In this document: positions 21,462 through 32,563 of the stretch, in pieces
Position numbering within the stretch: the first letter of the stretch is position 1
Layout: each line of letters begins with the position of its first letter
Assembly (NCBI GenBank): GCA_035578155.1
Contig: JAPWDM010000004.1
Location: forward strand, 54,315,876 to 54,379,875
Length of the DNA stretch: 64,000 nt
Source: Brachynemurus nebulosus
Taxonomy: Eukaryota > Arthropoda > Insecta > Neuroptera > Myrmeleontidae
Direction: 5' to 3'
Notes under the pieces: generated by a model
Told to the model about the DNA's origin: nothing
Database searches by the model: none
What the model saw: the letters and a program-made list of their open reading frames with translations, nothing else
Program-made: the position numbers and the translations under genes

Positions 21462-21817
21462 CAATATAAGTGTTATTCTTAGAAAAACAAAATACATTGA
21501 AAGCAATAAATTTAATCTTCAACAGAATTGCAAGTATAAACCATAAATACAGTGGTATACAGAAATAAATGTACACTTAAGTACTGTAATGGCAATAATA
21601 AGAAGCAAAATTTGACGTAAAATGACAAAATAATATTATAAAATGACGGACCGATAAATACTAAAATTGAATATTAGTAGAAGGGGCGTTGATAAACCAA
21701 TTGCATTTGATGACGTCACGACCCAAAATAGATACACCCATTCAAAAAATGACCAATAGTTATAGATTATAAAACAAAATGCAAACCCGAAATTTGTCAG
21801 GAATTTGTGTCGTTACA
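21462..21817 (-). mobile_element. Partial second copy of the 12.8-kb TIR element
   Basis: This matches 12,795-13,110 in reverse orientation, including the cggaccgataaatacta and gatgacgtcacgacccaaaa blocks, and ends in gaatttgtgtcgttaca. It is truncated on the left, next to the SINE-like unit. Confidence 0.75.
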
Positions 21818-21829
21818 GCGTATCCCCTA

Positions 21830-22785
21830 ATTTTTGGTGCTCTTTCCATTTATGATGGTAAGAATTTGACACATTAAACCACTCAGGCTGTACAGCAAAA
21901 TTTACCCCTATTTTCACACCTCCAGCCCCTCTTAAAGAGGAACATTTCGTCAATTTAAAGTTTTTCTCTATCTCTTATATAATTTTCGAGATATTTTAAT
22001 AAATACGATTTGAAATCCAAATTTAAGGGCTGGTTTCACCCCCTGAACGTGGGCCTTGGCCGATAAAAAAAATACGGATCCATTATTTTTGTCTATTCTA
22101 CACACCAGCAAAGTTTCAAGAAAATTGGTGATTGGCACTTGGGTAGTGTTACTTGTGAGATATTCTCCTCCAATAAGCAGTATTCTAAATGTTGGCCCAG
22201 GTAGTAAGTAGACCAAATTTCGTCAAAATCCGTTCAGTAGTTTTTGCGTGATGCGTGCATATGCTCCAAATGGTTTTTGTATTACCTCATGAGAATGAGA
22301 TATTTTCCCGCAATAAAAAGTATCTTAAGTTTTGACGCAGGTAATAAGTTATCATCACAGTCTCAAAATTCGTTTGATAGTTTTTGCGTGATGCGTGCAG
22401 ATGCTCAAAATGATTTTTTAATTTTTCCGAAGGAAGGAGACATTCTTTCGCAATAAAGAGTATCTTATATATATTGGCTCAAGTAGAAAGTTATCACCAA
22501 ACCAAATTTCATTAGAACTCGTTAAGTAGTTTTCGTGTGATGCGCGCACACACTCAAAATGGTTTTTGTATCTTTCCGTGCGAATGATATATTTTTACAT
22601 GAGTAAAAAGTATCCTAGATGTTGACTCGGGTGATCCGACCAGTAGTTTTTGTGTGATGCGTAAACAGACAGACAAAAAATTTAAAAATCTGAATCGATA
22701 ATTATCTACAGTAACAATACAATCTAAAAAAAATATATATTCCGTGTACTAACACGGTCTTGTTACTGTTTTATTATATGTATAG
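21830..22785. repeat. Dispersed repeat with internal tandem units
   Basis: The block tttttgcgtgatgcgtgca recurs at about 22,241, 22,381, 22,531 and 22,647 (spacings 140, 150 and 117). Each is followed by 'ctcaaaatg.tttttgta' and a 'gcaataaaaagtat' block. The end reads gttttattatatgtatagat. The same ending closes 53,030-53,370, and a fragment lies at 51,870-51,980. It is non-coding. Confidence 0.8.
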
Positions 22786-22874
22786 ATATGGTTCGTGCTG
22801 GGGTTCAATAATTGCAGAAATTCTAAATTTTTTGAAGATTTTAATTTTTTGAAAATTTTTATGTTATCAGGATA

Positions 22875-23757
22875 CAGGCCCGGGTCTAAGGGGGGGGGAA
22901 CCGGGGCCCCTGCCCCGGGCGTCAGTTTCTGGGGGCGCCAAAATCATACTAGGTCCGTCTATATCAAATGGTCTAAAATTAATATTCTTCCAGTTGTTTC
23001 TATATTATATTTGAAGTATTGAGAACAATTCTTAAAAGAAATTATCTTGAACCGTTTAAGCGCGGTAACCATTTTTGTTTTCCAATTTGCGCTGACTTTT
23101 GTGTTTGCAGCCATTTATGCCAATGCATATATTTCATAAACCTTTCATCCTAAGAGGTTGAAATAAATACCATTTTAAAGGTAGTAAATGTCTCTTTATT
23201 TTAAGAGATGTTCATATTTAACCTATTTTCGTCCCTTCCATAAGAAAACTTTACCTAAAGTTGGATATCAAAATTTAGCAAAATTCAGCTTTTGAACATT
23301 TTTTTTCTTATAGAAAGAATTTTATAAAACTCTAAGTATTTTTTATGAGAATAGCTGTATATGGGTACAACTACCCATTATGAAACAAACACACATTATT
23401 TCAATTGTGAAACTTGTATCCTTTAATTTTTACAAACTTCCGAAAACGGACTTTTTTTCAAATTTTGGAATTTTGGGCCCCTGTATCTCTGATGGTGATA
23501 AAAATTTGAAATTTGCACAACTTGTAGTGCTTTCGAAGTAGATTTATTAAAATAAAAAATCAACTTGTACCTGTATTGATCCTTTACAAAACCCTCAATT
23601 TTTATCATTGCCGCAACGGGAAAAAGGACTTATATACAAGTTTTTAAAGGACTTATATACTTACGAATTTTTTTAACAATTTATGTCAAACGTTGGAGAG
23701 GGGGGCACCATTTTCAAGTTTCTGCCCCGGTTCTAAAAAATCGTAGATCCGGGGCTG
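22875..23757. mobile_element. hAT-like element, 883 bp
   Basis: The left end is CAGGCCCGGGTCTA and the inverted right end CAGCCCCGGATCTA, a hAT-like terminus followed by the usual 'ggggcccctgccccgggcg' style G/C block. The flanking octamers tcaggata and ctagggta match at only 5 of 8 positions. No transposase frame is present. Confidence 0.6.
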
Positions 23758-24226
23758 CTAGGGTAGACAAGGAGGCAATAAATCGTACTAAAATTTTTAA
23801 ACTTACCTAGAATGTCGTAAACCAATATTTTTTGGTGAACAATTACAGATACCCTAACATTCCAAACACGATTGTAGTTAGCTACAAATTTCGTTCCTGT
23901 TTCGAGAAAACAGGAGTGCGCACTCTTGCCGACCGTGCCATTTTACACGATTCTACTCCAAACCTACATATATAATGTGAGAGCCCACCGTATACAAATC
24001 CTATGTACTTATAAAATACATAAATGACTTGTGTGTGAGTTGTACTACTATACAGACCTAAAAAGAGCCATTATTTATTTAAGTCAATTTTGCTCGTATC
24101 ACAGAATATGACGTCGTTTCTGGTTACGATTTTTAATTTTTACTTAATTCAAGAAATTACATGGATGAAATCTATAACAAAATGTAGGTTTAAACGTATG
24201 TAATGAGTTTATGGAGTGGACTTGGA
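23758..24226. other. AT-rich non-coding stretch
   Basis: Nothing recognisable. Confidence 0.5.
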
Positions 24227-25248
24227 AAGGAAATGTCATGGAGAAGCTGGTATTTAAGGGTCTGATTAAAATTCTAAGGAATAGCCTGGTTGTGTGCAAA
24301 AAGGAGGATAAGGAAATAGGTGAACAAAAACAGTCGTTTTGGTGGAACTAAAAGGTGAAGACAGAAAAAACCTCTGTAGAAGGATGATACGTGAAATCAC
24401 TAGGTTTAGAATGAGGGGTAGACCTACTGTAGAGCTGGAAAATAGGTATAAAGAAGAAAGCAGAGAAGTGAAAAAGATCATCGACAAAGTTAAGAAAGAT
24501 AACTGGAGGAAGTTCTACGATAGGAGAGAACGGTTGTAGGGAAATTTAATACTTTAATGTCATATTTATTATCCGAAGAGAAAAGAAAGGAAGTTGTGAG
24601 GCATCCATTTCCAGTCGGTAGGGCAGCCACCAGGACGTCTGAGTTTTTAAGGATCCACATCATTAACTCTCATCGACGTTATTCTATTCACTGTGTATCT
24701 GATTCATTGCAGCTCTTCTGTTTATTGTTAGGCTACAGGAGATTTGTTGTTTTTTATTGCTATCGTTTTTTGTTTGTACTTATTGTTGATTATTGTTGTG
24801 TTATGGTATTGTTAAGTTTAGCAGTTATTTATTGTTGTAACATTGCTAATTTAGCAGTTAACTCTTGCGCACAGTTTTAGTGCTATATATTCACGGAATG
24901 TTCTTTTAAGTTGCTAGGCTGTTTGTGTTAAGTTCTGAAGTCGAAACGTTTTCATCATTATCTTGATAGTCTCCTTGTACTGTTTCTCTCTACCGTAGTG
25001 GGTCATCTGTAGTCTTTATTTACCCGGTGATGTTCGATGTCATGTCTTTCGACGGCTCCCGACATCACCACAGGGGAACTAATGGAGGCTTTCTAGTAGG
25101 TTTTCCCCGACGTCAGAAAAAGGTGAAAAAACCGAGTCGAAAAGGATTGAATATTTGTAGAATTTAATGGTCAAGTAATTTGACGTAAGGCTATTCCTTA
25201 GAATTTTAATCAGACCCTTAAATACCAGCTTCTCCATGACATTTCCTT
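24227..25248. repeat. 1.02-kb segment between perfect 61-bp inverted repeats
   Basis: 24,227-24,287 and 25,188-25,248 are identical over 61 bases as reverse complements (starting aaggaaatgtcatggagaag). The interior differs in style from its surroundings: less AT-rich, with a short basic frame at 24,339-24,539 and a CG-containing tail. No target duplication is seen. It could be a TIR element or a rearranged retroelement insertion. Confidence 0.85.
24339..24539 (+). pseudogene. Short basic helical frame, possibly LINE ORF2 fragment
   Basis: The frame encodes 66 residues, highly charged (Arg, Lys, Glu), predicted helical. YKEESREVKKIIDKVKKDNW followed by RKFYDRRERL resembles the linker before the reverse-transcriptase domain of many non-LTR retrotransposons ('...y...r..lkklIr.sKk.yw.kf...'). 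No RT motif follows: the next frame (24,557-24,880) is hydrophobic and unrecognised. It lies between the 61-bp inverted repeats. The identification is weak and pattern-based. Confidence 0.35.
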
Positions 25249-26061
25249 AATTTAATTTGACTTAATTTTATAAGGTCCTTTATTTGAAGAAATATATATA
25301 CTTGGTGGAATTTAGGTATAAAACCTTTTTTTTGTAGACAATTTGATAAGTTGTCCCGTGTTTAACAATTTGTCTAATAAAATTGAAAAACATCAAAAAA
25401 TTGACGAGAAACTAATATTTTATTCCCGCTCCTGCCTCAGAGAGTAGCACCTACGTAATGCTCGTTGTAGAAGAAAACTTCATAAGTTTTTAAAGACACA
25501 GATACTAAAAATTTTATGAAGACATTTTGGTCGAAATTTTTTCTATTTGAGAGAATTTAGCGCCTAGTTTGATATAACATAATTTAATTTTATAATTCAG
25601 ATTTTGATTTTTAATTAATTTCTTTTAGTCATACGCAGAGTCGTCTAATACAAAAAAATTAATTTGCTTATTTCTTTCATTTTCATTTTTGTTTTATGTT
25701 TGATATATATATTTTTTTTTTTTAATTGAGAACACAATTTACATATTCATTTTAAAAAAATTTCTAATTTTATATTTTCGTAGATGAAAATTATTCATAC
25801 ATATGAAGGTATCACATATTATACAAATTTAAATACAGATATAAACATTATTAATCATAAATTTTTGGATATTATTGTTATGTAAATTAAACTGCGTTTT
25901 ATGTAGGTACCCGTAAGTATTTGTCCATTTTATTTCAAAAAACTACATGTTGTGTTACACTTTTCAAAGTCTGGCCTTAAATGACCTCAAATCTTACATA
26001 GTGCTTTATTTTTATATCTTCTTCTATTCTATGCTATTAACGAATCTATTTACGCATATTA
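25249..26061. other. AT-rich non-coding stretch
   Basis: No gene or repeat boundary is seen. Confidence 0.5.
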
Positions 26062-26197
26062 CACTTTTGACTCGTAAGCAACTCAAAAATTGAAATAGAA
26101 TCATATAGCTTACTTTTTACGTATATGCGAATTTTATTATCTAAAAAAAGTAAGATATATAATTCTATTTCAAGTTGCTTACAACGATTTAAAAGTG
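26062..26197. mobile_element. 136-bp foldback MITE, TA target duplication
   Basis: The ends CACTTTTGACTCGTAAGCAA and, inverted, CACTTTTAAATCGTTGTAAG form arms of about 55 bp that reach nearly to the centre. TA flanks both sides. It is non-coding. Confidence 0.8.
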
Positions 26198-27434
26198 TAC
26201 TCTATTTCTATTTTGTAGGTGTAGGTGAAAGTACCTATCTAAACTTGGTCTGACGTCGTTAAAAAACGCAGCAAATGAAACAAAATTAGACGCACTACAG
26301 TTTCTTTCTCTTTTCCATTTTGTTATTTTTATATTAAAATAACTAGTAACTTGAAAACGTACGTCTAATATTTACTTACAAGGAAAGGTCGCGAAGTCGA
26401 AAATTCAAAAAATTTTGAAACTGTCAGTTTGTAGAGAGTGACTACCTAATAACATAAAAAATATCAGTTGCTGCTAAAAAACGTTTTTGAGGGGTGAAAT
26501 CGCCCTTCAAAAATTAGGGCAAAAATTTAATTTTTCAAATATCTCGAAAACGGTAAGAGATATAGCAAAAGTTTCAATTGGTAATATTGTTCTTTTTTAA
26601 AGACTATCTATTGATATGAAATTTGTTGAAATTACATCAACAGGGGTAATAGAGGGGGGGGGTAATTTTGCACAAAGAGGATAAAAAATAAAATATATAC
26701 AAATTTTGTTTACAGATTTCAAATCTATGTAAGAAAATCTAATTGACCTGTTTTTGCTTAATTTCCTAATATCAAGTCTAAGGGTAGATAAATAAAACGT
26801 TAAAATTTAATTGTTAAATCCTTTTTCGTAAAAGAAAAACTATTAGCAAATATAAAAATAAAATAATATAAAACGATAATGAAAACGAAAAATTTACTTA
26901 GAAAACTTAGAAAATTATTACTAAACTACAATAAAAATATTAAAAATAAATTAATCTGCAAAAATAACATTAAAGCACAGTAAGATATTTAAGAAAGCAC
27001 AACTAAGCACTAAACACGAATGAAGAATATTTAAAAGTGTACGTTCTCTCTCAATCGTCTCTCTCGGAATTGCCCAATAAGTTATTTTCCTGTAATTGTG
27101 TACAGGACTAACAATGATAGCAGCATACATAATATACAGATAAACTGTTTAAATATTCTTAAAAAAAAGTTTCAAAAAAGAAAAATTGTTTTCTAGTTGG
27201 TAGTTAATGCTTCTATTTTTTCTTAAATAATTATGTCAATATTAAACCTTTTATCCTAAACCGTTGAACAAGAAACTGTTTGAGAAAAAATAACAATATA
27301 TAATTTTGTAAAATTTATTGAATAGTTTATTAAATTTAAATATATATTTTTTTTTAATTTTGTGAATCAAATTATGCTTTGGATAATGATCCATGAACTT
27401 TAAATCAACCGTTTGTATGTTTTGCCGTATTATA
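26198..27434. other. AT-rich stretch with a dispersed-repeat trace
   Basis: About 26,480-26,690 (aaatatctcgaaaacggtaa and a G-run) looks like a common dispersed insect repeat. Nothing else is recognised. Confidence 0.45.
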
Positions 27435-28638
27435 CACTACCGGAAAAAATTAAAGGATAAAAAAAAAAAAAAAAACAAAATTTTTAGCGATTTTTCGATT
27501 GGCTGTATCTTCGTGAAAAATGGTCGTATCGGAGTCGTAGGCAAAGCAATTTGAAGCTGGAAGTTTCTAGTTTTCAGATTTTGCGATAAAAAAGTTTTCA
27601 AAGCAACGTCTATCGCTCAATCCTAATAAATACACTGAAAAAAAATTCGGAAAAAATTTCTTTTTTTGGTCCACGGACTTGGAAAAAAATTTTACGACTT
27701 AACCAACATATGGACCGGATAACTTTTTTTAAGAATTTTTTTGAAAAAATTTTTCAAAAATTTTCTTGAAAAATTTAAAAAAAAATTTTTTTTTTGAAAA
27801 TTTTTTTGAGAAACTTTCTTTTTTTTTATGAAATTAAATACTGTTGTTGATAAAAATGTGAAAAAAGTTGAGAAAAATTTTTTTTCATTTTGTTCAAGAT
27901 TATGAAAGTTTAAGAGTAAAGAAATTTCAAAAATTCAATCGAATGAAACAAAAAGACGGCTGGTTGGATTAAATTGAAACTTGGTGGGGTTTTTGTGGGT
28001 ATATTGAAATGTAAAAGGCACACTTAACATTAATGGTTTTCTTGAAATTTTTAATTCAGCGCTTGATTTTCCAAAAGCCACCAAAAGGTATTTTTTTTTT
28101 TGATTTTTCAAATTCATCTTGACTATGTAAAAAATATTTTTCAGAAAAAACAATGGCTAATCCTTGTAGAGAATTTATTCGAGTTTTTAAAACATACCTT
28201 CAATTTTCTGTGTAATCATTGGTTGCTGAGATATCGATGGTCAAAGACGAAACGATTCTTTTCCATTCAAAGTCCGATATCTCAGCGAGAAATGGTCGTA
28301 TAAAGGTCTAAAGAAAAGTAAATTAAAGCTGAATGAGCAAGTTATCCGGTCCACATGGTGGTTAAGTTGGAAAATTGTTTCCCAAGTCTGTGGACCAAAA
28401 AAAGGAACCGAAAAAATTTCGGAAATTTCTTTTTAGTGTATTTATTAAGATTGAGCGATACACGTTGCTTTTTTGAGCGATACAATTTTTTTATCACAAG
28501 ATCTGAAAGTTAGAAACCTCCAGCTTTAAATTGCTTTGCTTACGACTCCGATACGACCATTTTTGACAAAGATACAGACATTCGAAAAATCGCTAAAAAT
28601 TTGGATTTTTTTTTATCCTTCAATTTTTTCCGCTAGTG
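27435..28638. mobile_element. Tc1/mariner-type element with about 290-bp inverted ends
   Basis: The ends CACTACCGGAAAAAATTAAA and, inverted, CACTAGCGGAAAAAATTGAA are flanked by TA (27,433-27,434 and 28,639-28,640). The inverted arms run 27,435-27,723 and 28,341-28,638, far longer than typical mariner termini. The interior is A/T-homopolymer-rich and encodes no transposase. Arm divergence (several mismatches and indels) suggests an older insertion. Confidence 0.85.
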
Positions 28639-28741
28639 TATAACACATGGATCTATTTTGTACCTTCTCTATAAAAGTGATTCATATCAAATTCGCCATT
28701 TTGTTTTATTTCCAATTTTGATTTCGGATTCATAACACAGC

Positions 28742-29158
28742 CACACAAAAAAAAAACTTTCTGACCTGGTGGTCTCACTATATGTACTATATGTTTTTGG
28801 GGTCGCTGAATCCGAATTTGGGGTCAGTTTCATTCCAGTACATCTGGGTTCGGCCATAACCTCAAAAAATACCCTCAAAATTAACAAATATAGCAATTTT
28901 GAGGGTGTTTTTGAGGTTATGGCCGAACCCAGATGTACTGGAATGAAACTGATCCCAAATTCGGATTCAGCGACCCCAAAAACATATAGTACATATAGTG
29001 AGACCTCCAGGTCAGAAATTTTTTTTTTGTGTTGTTGTGCACGACCGCACAACAAAAAAAAATTTATGACCAGGAGGTCTCACTATATGTACTATATGTT
29101 TTTGGGGTCGCTGAATCCGAATTTGGGGTCAGTTTCATTCCAGTACATCTGGGTTCGG
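28742..29158. repeat. Three alternating copies of a 115-130-bp repeat
   Basis: Copy A (28,752-28,882, plus), copy B (28,895-29,030, minus) and copy C (29,045-29,158, plus) share the core ctatatgtactatatgtttt ... gggtcgctgaatccgaattt. A and B form a palindrome with a 12-bp centre; B and C meet at gttgtgc...gcacaac. The overlapping open frames on both strands here come from this symmetry and are not genes. Confidence 0.92.
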
Positions 29159-29321
29159 AAGTTCACTAGTACCCACCGCCACCTTGCCGGTATATTTTCA
29201 AATTAGTTATTTAACTGTGAGCTAATACCATCGTGGCTCACTGAGGGAAGAACGGTCCTAATACCGAAAAACCGCCGCCCACCACCGCAGTTTCAGAAAC
29301 CCTAGCTTCTTCGCGAGCTTC

Positions 29322-29571
29322 TCAATTATCGTCATGTCTGGTAGGTATGTTTAATTTTATAATTCGGGCTACATGGTCACGCAGATTTTGTGGCGTTAAA
29401 TTAGAGTGTTTGGGATGCATTTGGCACCATCTGGAGTGCATCCTTGCCATGTACCCTCTCTTATTTGGCTCATTTTGGGTGCGGCACGTGAGCAAATCTC
29501 TCCTCAAGCTGTCCGTCTACTCCAGGCGCACGAGACGAGAAGATGAATTTTGACTGATTCCGCCTTTTTAT
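29322..29571 (-). pseudogene. R2/R4 (Dong)-type LINE ORF, N-terminal part
   Basis: The frame reads from KFIFSSRAPGVDGQLEE near 29,560 through KRGYMARMHSRWCQMHPKHS and LTPQNLRDHVARIIK to a stop. The 'W..lHP...lt.q.L.d..r.i' pattern is typical of the region between the N-terminal zinc fingers and the RT domain in R2-group LINEs. The frame ends in a stop (RHDDN*), and no RT motifs follow, so it is truncated. Immediately upstream are a hairpin-rich segment and a (TTA)n run, the same neighbourhood as the LINE fragment near 42-43 kb. Clade assignment is inference. Confidence 0.55.
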
Positions 29572-29816
29572 GCGGGCCTACCCGAGAGACCCGCGGCACG
29601 ACCAGCCTTCCTAGTTCTATTATCCTTCGGAACTAGTAGAAAACCTGTTAGGGGTAGTTAGCCCGTTAACAGAGACCACCATTTAGCGCTGGTTGACTCC
29701 ACGCACCAGGTACCAAAAAGTACCTGGTCTTAGCTCGGGGACCCGGGCGCGCTACTTCCCGAAAGCAACCGACTACCGAAACAACCCCCTGGGAGTTTAC
29801 AACAAGCCCCTGGGGG

Positions 29817-29818
<2 letters not shown>
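29572..29818. other. Hairpin-rich segment beside LINE fragment
   Basis: Several inverted repeats occur in 250 bp: CTAGTTC/GAACTAG (29,611-29,617 and 29,630-29,636), ACCAGGTAC/GTACCTGGT with a 6-base loop (29,705-29,713 and 29,720-29,728), AACCCCC/GGGGGTT (29,783-29,789 and 29,812-29,818), and GCGGG/CCCGC near 29,572. The composition is much richer in G+C than the surroundings. It is probably the structured untranslated end of a LINE. Confidence 0.7.
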
Positions 29819-29867
<49 letters not shown>

Positions 29868-29898
29868 TTTGTTATTATTATTATTATTATTATTATAA
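29819..29898. repeat. (TTA)n microsatellite
   Basis: About 80 bases of TTA repeat directly abut the hairpin-rich segment. TAA microsatellites are the known insertion site of Dong-type LINEs. Confidence 0.97.
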
Positions 29899-32483
29899 TT
29901 AAAAAAAAAAATGAAAAAAGAAAACGAGATGGGGTAGTAAGATGGAGTAGCTACTTTAATATTTTTGCAAGGTAAAATGTTTTATTTATTATTCTAATCT
30001 CGTTGGTGTACCTAGAAAATGAGAAAGTTCAAATGAGTGAATAATATATAGTATGTAACGAACAGAAAAATATATTTAAAAAAACTTTTTAAATTAAAGG
30101 GTCACTAGCCGTCTGCAAACTATATAATGTAATATGATAATATTTTAACAAACAATAAAATAAAGCTCCGTTTCGAAAACTTTTTACTATTCATTCACCA
30201 TTCAAAAAACAATCAAATACTTAACGTCGACATAGTAAAAAAGGTCTGTTAGTTTTATATTTAAAATAAATCATTGTGTTTAATTAAAAAGACATTATTG
30301 TTTTAAACTGCTATCAAAATTAAAAATAAAAAATTTTTTTTAACAAAATATACAATAGAATTAAGTAGCTAATCCAATTTATGACATGAATGAAATGGGA
30401 TTAAAATTTTTTATAGCAGGAAAAGTTTGTTGTGAGATTTTATTTCCAACTTTGTTTAAAAATAGAAGACAGTATGGTATTTTTTTTAACTTTTTATAAA
30501 GCAGTCAATATGAAAAATTGAGACAGACAGTTTAAAACTGTTGTAAAATAAGTAAATCTCTATGCTTGTACATAAGCAGGGCCGGCGAGAGAAATAATGG
30601 ACCACGAACACATTAAAAAATTTTAAACTGTTTTCCCCAAAATACAGCTACCAAGCAAAAAAAAATTTTTTTACTACTCCTTTTGAAGAACACACAGATT
30701 ACATATCCGTTAATTGTTGAGAAAGTTAGGCATTATTCAAAGGTGTGGTGGAATGATCATTTCTCAATACCTTTCGACCAATAAAATCACCGTAATAACC
30801 ATTATTAAACGGGTTTGCGATTGTCTTGTGAATAATAATAAATTATATCTATCAAAATTTAATCTCATATATGTTGTGTAGTAACGTCTAAGTAAACCAT
30901 ATACAATTTGAATTTTATTTTGATCCTTTCTATAGATTATTTACAAACATTTAATGAAATTAGAGATAGATTTTTCTAGTTTATTTAGGAAGATTTTGAC
31001 CCGAACAAAACTGCTAATTTTCACTTTGCCACCTCGTATCTTTGCCGCTCGCGCCGCCATATTGGAAAATGGCGTCGAAAAGCAGTCTTTTAACGATATC
31101 TCCTTTCCGAGTCATTTTACGAGGAAAATATCTATATACAAAATTAAACTAGAGAAAATTTCCTACAATTTATGTCTTAATAAGTTTTTCGTAAAATCAA
31201 TAGTTTTGGCCAACGAGCGCCGCAAAATGTTACTAAATACGCGTTTTTGCGGAATAACTCGTTTCCACACCACCTTGAGGTAGAGTAAGCGGCGCGTTTT
31301 TTTAATGTCGTTATAATAGATTTTTTAAAATTTTTTTTTCTTATTATTTATTGATTATTAATTATTTATTATTTTTAATTAATATTTTGTAGTTATTTTG
31401 AAATTCAATAAAATTAATATGTCACTTGATTACCATAAAAATAATAATTTTAGAATCTGTTTATTTGTTCACAAGAATAGCACCCGGAAAAAGGTTTCGA
31501 CGGAACACTTTTAGGCTGCACATTTCACATCTTTCTCGATTTTGTTCAAATATAGGCCCGTGATTTCCTTTGTTAGTGAGCCTAATATCGTTATAAACAC
31601 TCCGATTGAATTTTCGATGTTTCGTATTTGGTTTCGGTAAACTAAAATTCCTCTGACTTTTTAAAATGTTCTTTGGTTGCAGTAGATCGCATGTAACATT
31701 TCTCTAGAATTCTGCAACCGTTATTTTGTCGACTATACCTTATGTAGATAGGATAACTGTTGTATAACTGTAACTCAATATCACTGTTTACAAAGACTAT
31801 ATCAATAAAATGCCAAAAAATAATCGATGCCACCGGTTCAGAAATTTACGACTAATACAATAAACAGCTCGATATTAATCGGTTCTGTCGACGCCTGCCA
31901 TACTATTGACATAATCTTGTACAACTATCTGACAATTTGGAAGGACCAAGTACGGGTGCTGATACCGTTCATGAAACGTCCCAATTTAACGATTCACTGA
32001 AAGCTGAAATAACTAATGCGCTTAGGTACTGTAAATCGTTGTTAGAAATTTCATCTTCATCGATTCTTGTGGGAGAAGAATTTTATAATTGCACTGTGGA
32101 ATTGCTGGATAACAGGCAAATTATAGAAGAAGATTTTCATCGAGAGAAACCGGGACAAATGAGATGAACTGCACCGTAAAATGCCGCCCCTACCTCTTTT
32201 GCTTGAAAAGAAGAAAATCTTAATTTTTCCAACTTTTCTTTGAATTTTCTTAAAAAATAACTGACAAAAATTTTGTTTATATTTAGTTATTGAATTTATT
32301 TTATTATTATATCAATATTTCATTATGAAAATTATTAAAAAATAAAGTATATAGGTAAAGGCATAAGAATAATAGAGTAATATAAGAACTTGAGACATTA
32401 ATGAGTTAATTATTTATTAAATAAAAATTAATTATGTATTTATTTAAAATAAATAAACAAAAATAAAAGAAAAACAAAAAAAG
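29899..32483. other. Mostly unassigned AT-rich stretch
   Basis: A solitary hAT-like terminus (cagggccggcgagag) lies at about 30,579; I found no partner end. The plus-strand open frame 30,954-31,283 (109 residues) sits in a more GC-rich patch but shows no recognisable domain. I see no exon-like signals. Confidence 0.45.
31937..32167 (+). CDS. Unrecognised 76-codon open frame
   Basis: The predicted peptide is acidic and non-repetitive. It begins MEGPSTGADTVHET, has a helical stretch (SLKAEITNALRYCKSLLEIS), and ends 'FHREKPGQMR'. It lacks the low-complexity bias of most frames here, so it may be a relic exon of a transposon or host gene. No promoter, splice site or partner frame was found. I do not recognise the family. 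Confidence 0.2.
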   Translation: MEGPSTGADTVHETSQFNDSLKAEITNALRYCKSLLEISSSSILVGEEFYNCTVELLDNRQIIEEDFHREKPGQMR

Positions 32484-32563
32484 ATTCACCGAGGTCGGAT
32501 TCGATCACTCGACCTACGGCACCTACGGTTTACTAAGCCAGTACTTTGCCACCACGCCACACT
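32484..32563 (-). repeat. tRNA-like SINE head
   Basis: On the minus strand the segment reads GTGTGGCGTGGTGGCAAAG (A-box-like), then ACTGGCTTAGTAAACCGTAG and GTGATCGAATCC (degenerate B box, 32,497-32,508). It is followed by gattcacc-complement and an A/T-rich tail. The order and spacing fit a tRNA-derived SINE. No intact cloverleaf is visible. Confidence 0.6.

Noticed and set aside
24557..24880. 107-codon frame with hydrophobic C-terminus
   Set aside because: No family features; hydrophobic part is T-rich DNA inside an inverted-repeat segment.
28687..29206. Overlapping 122- and 145-codon frames on opposite strands
   Set aside because: They arise from three alternating copies of one repeat, so each strand mirrors the other.
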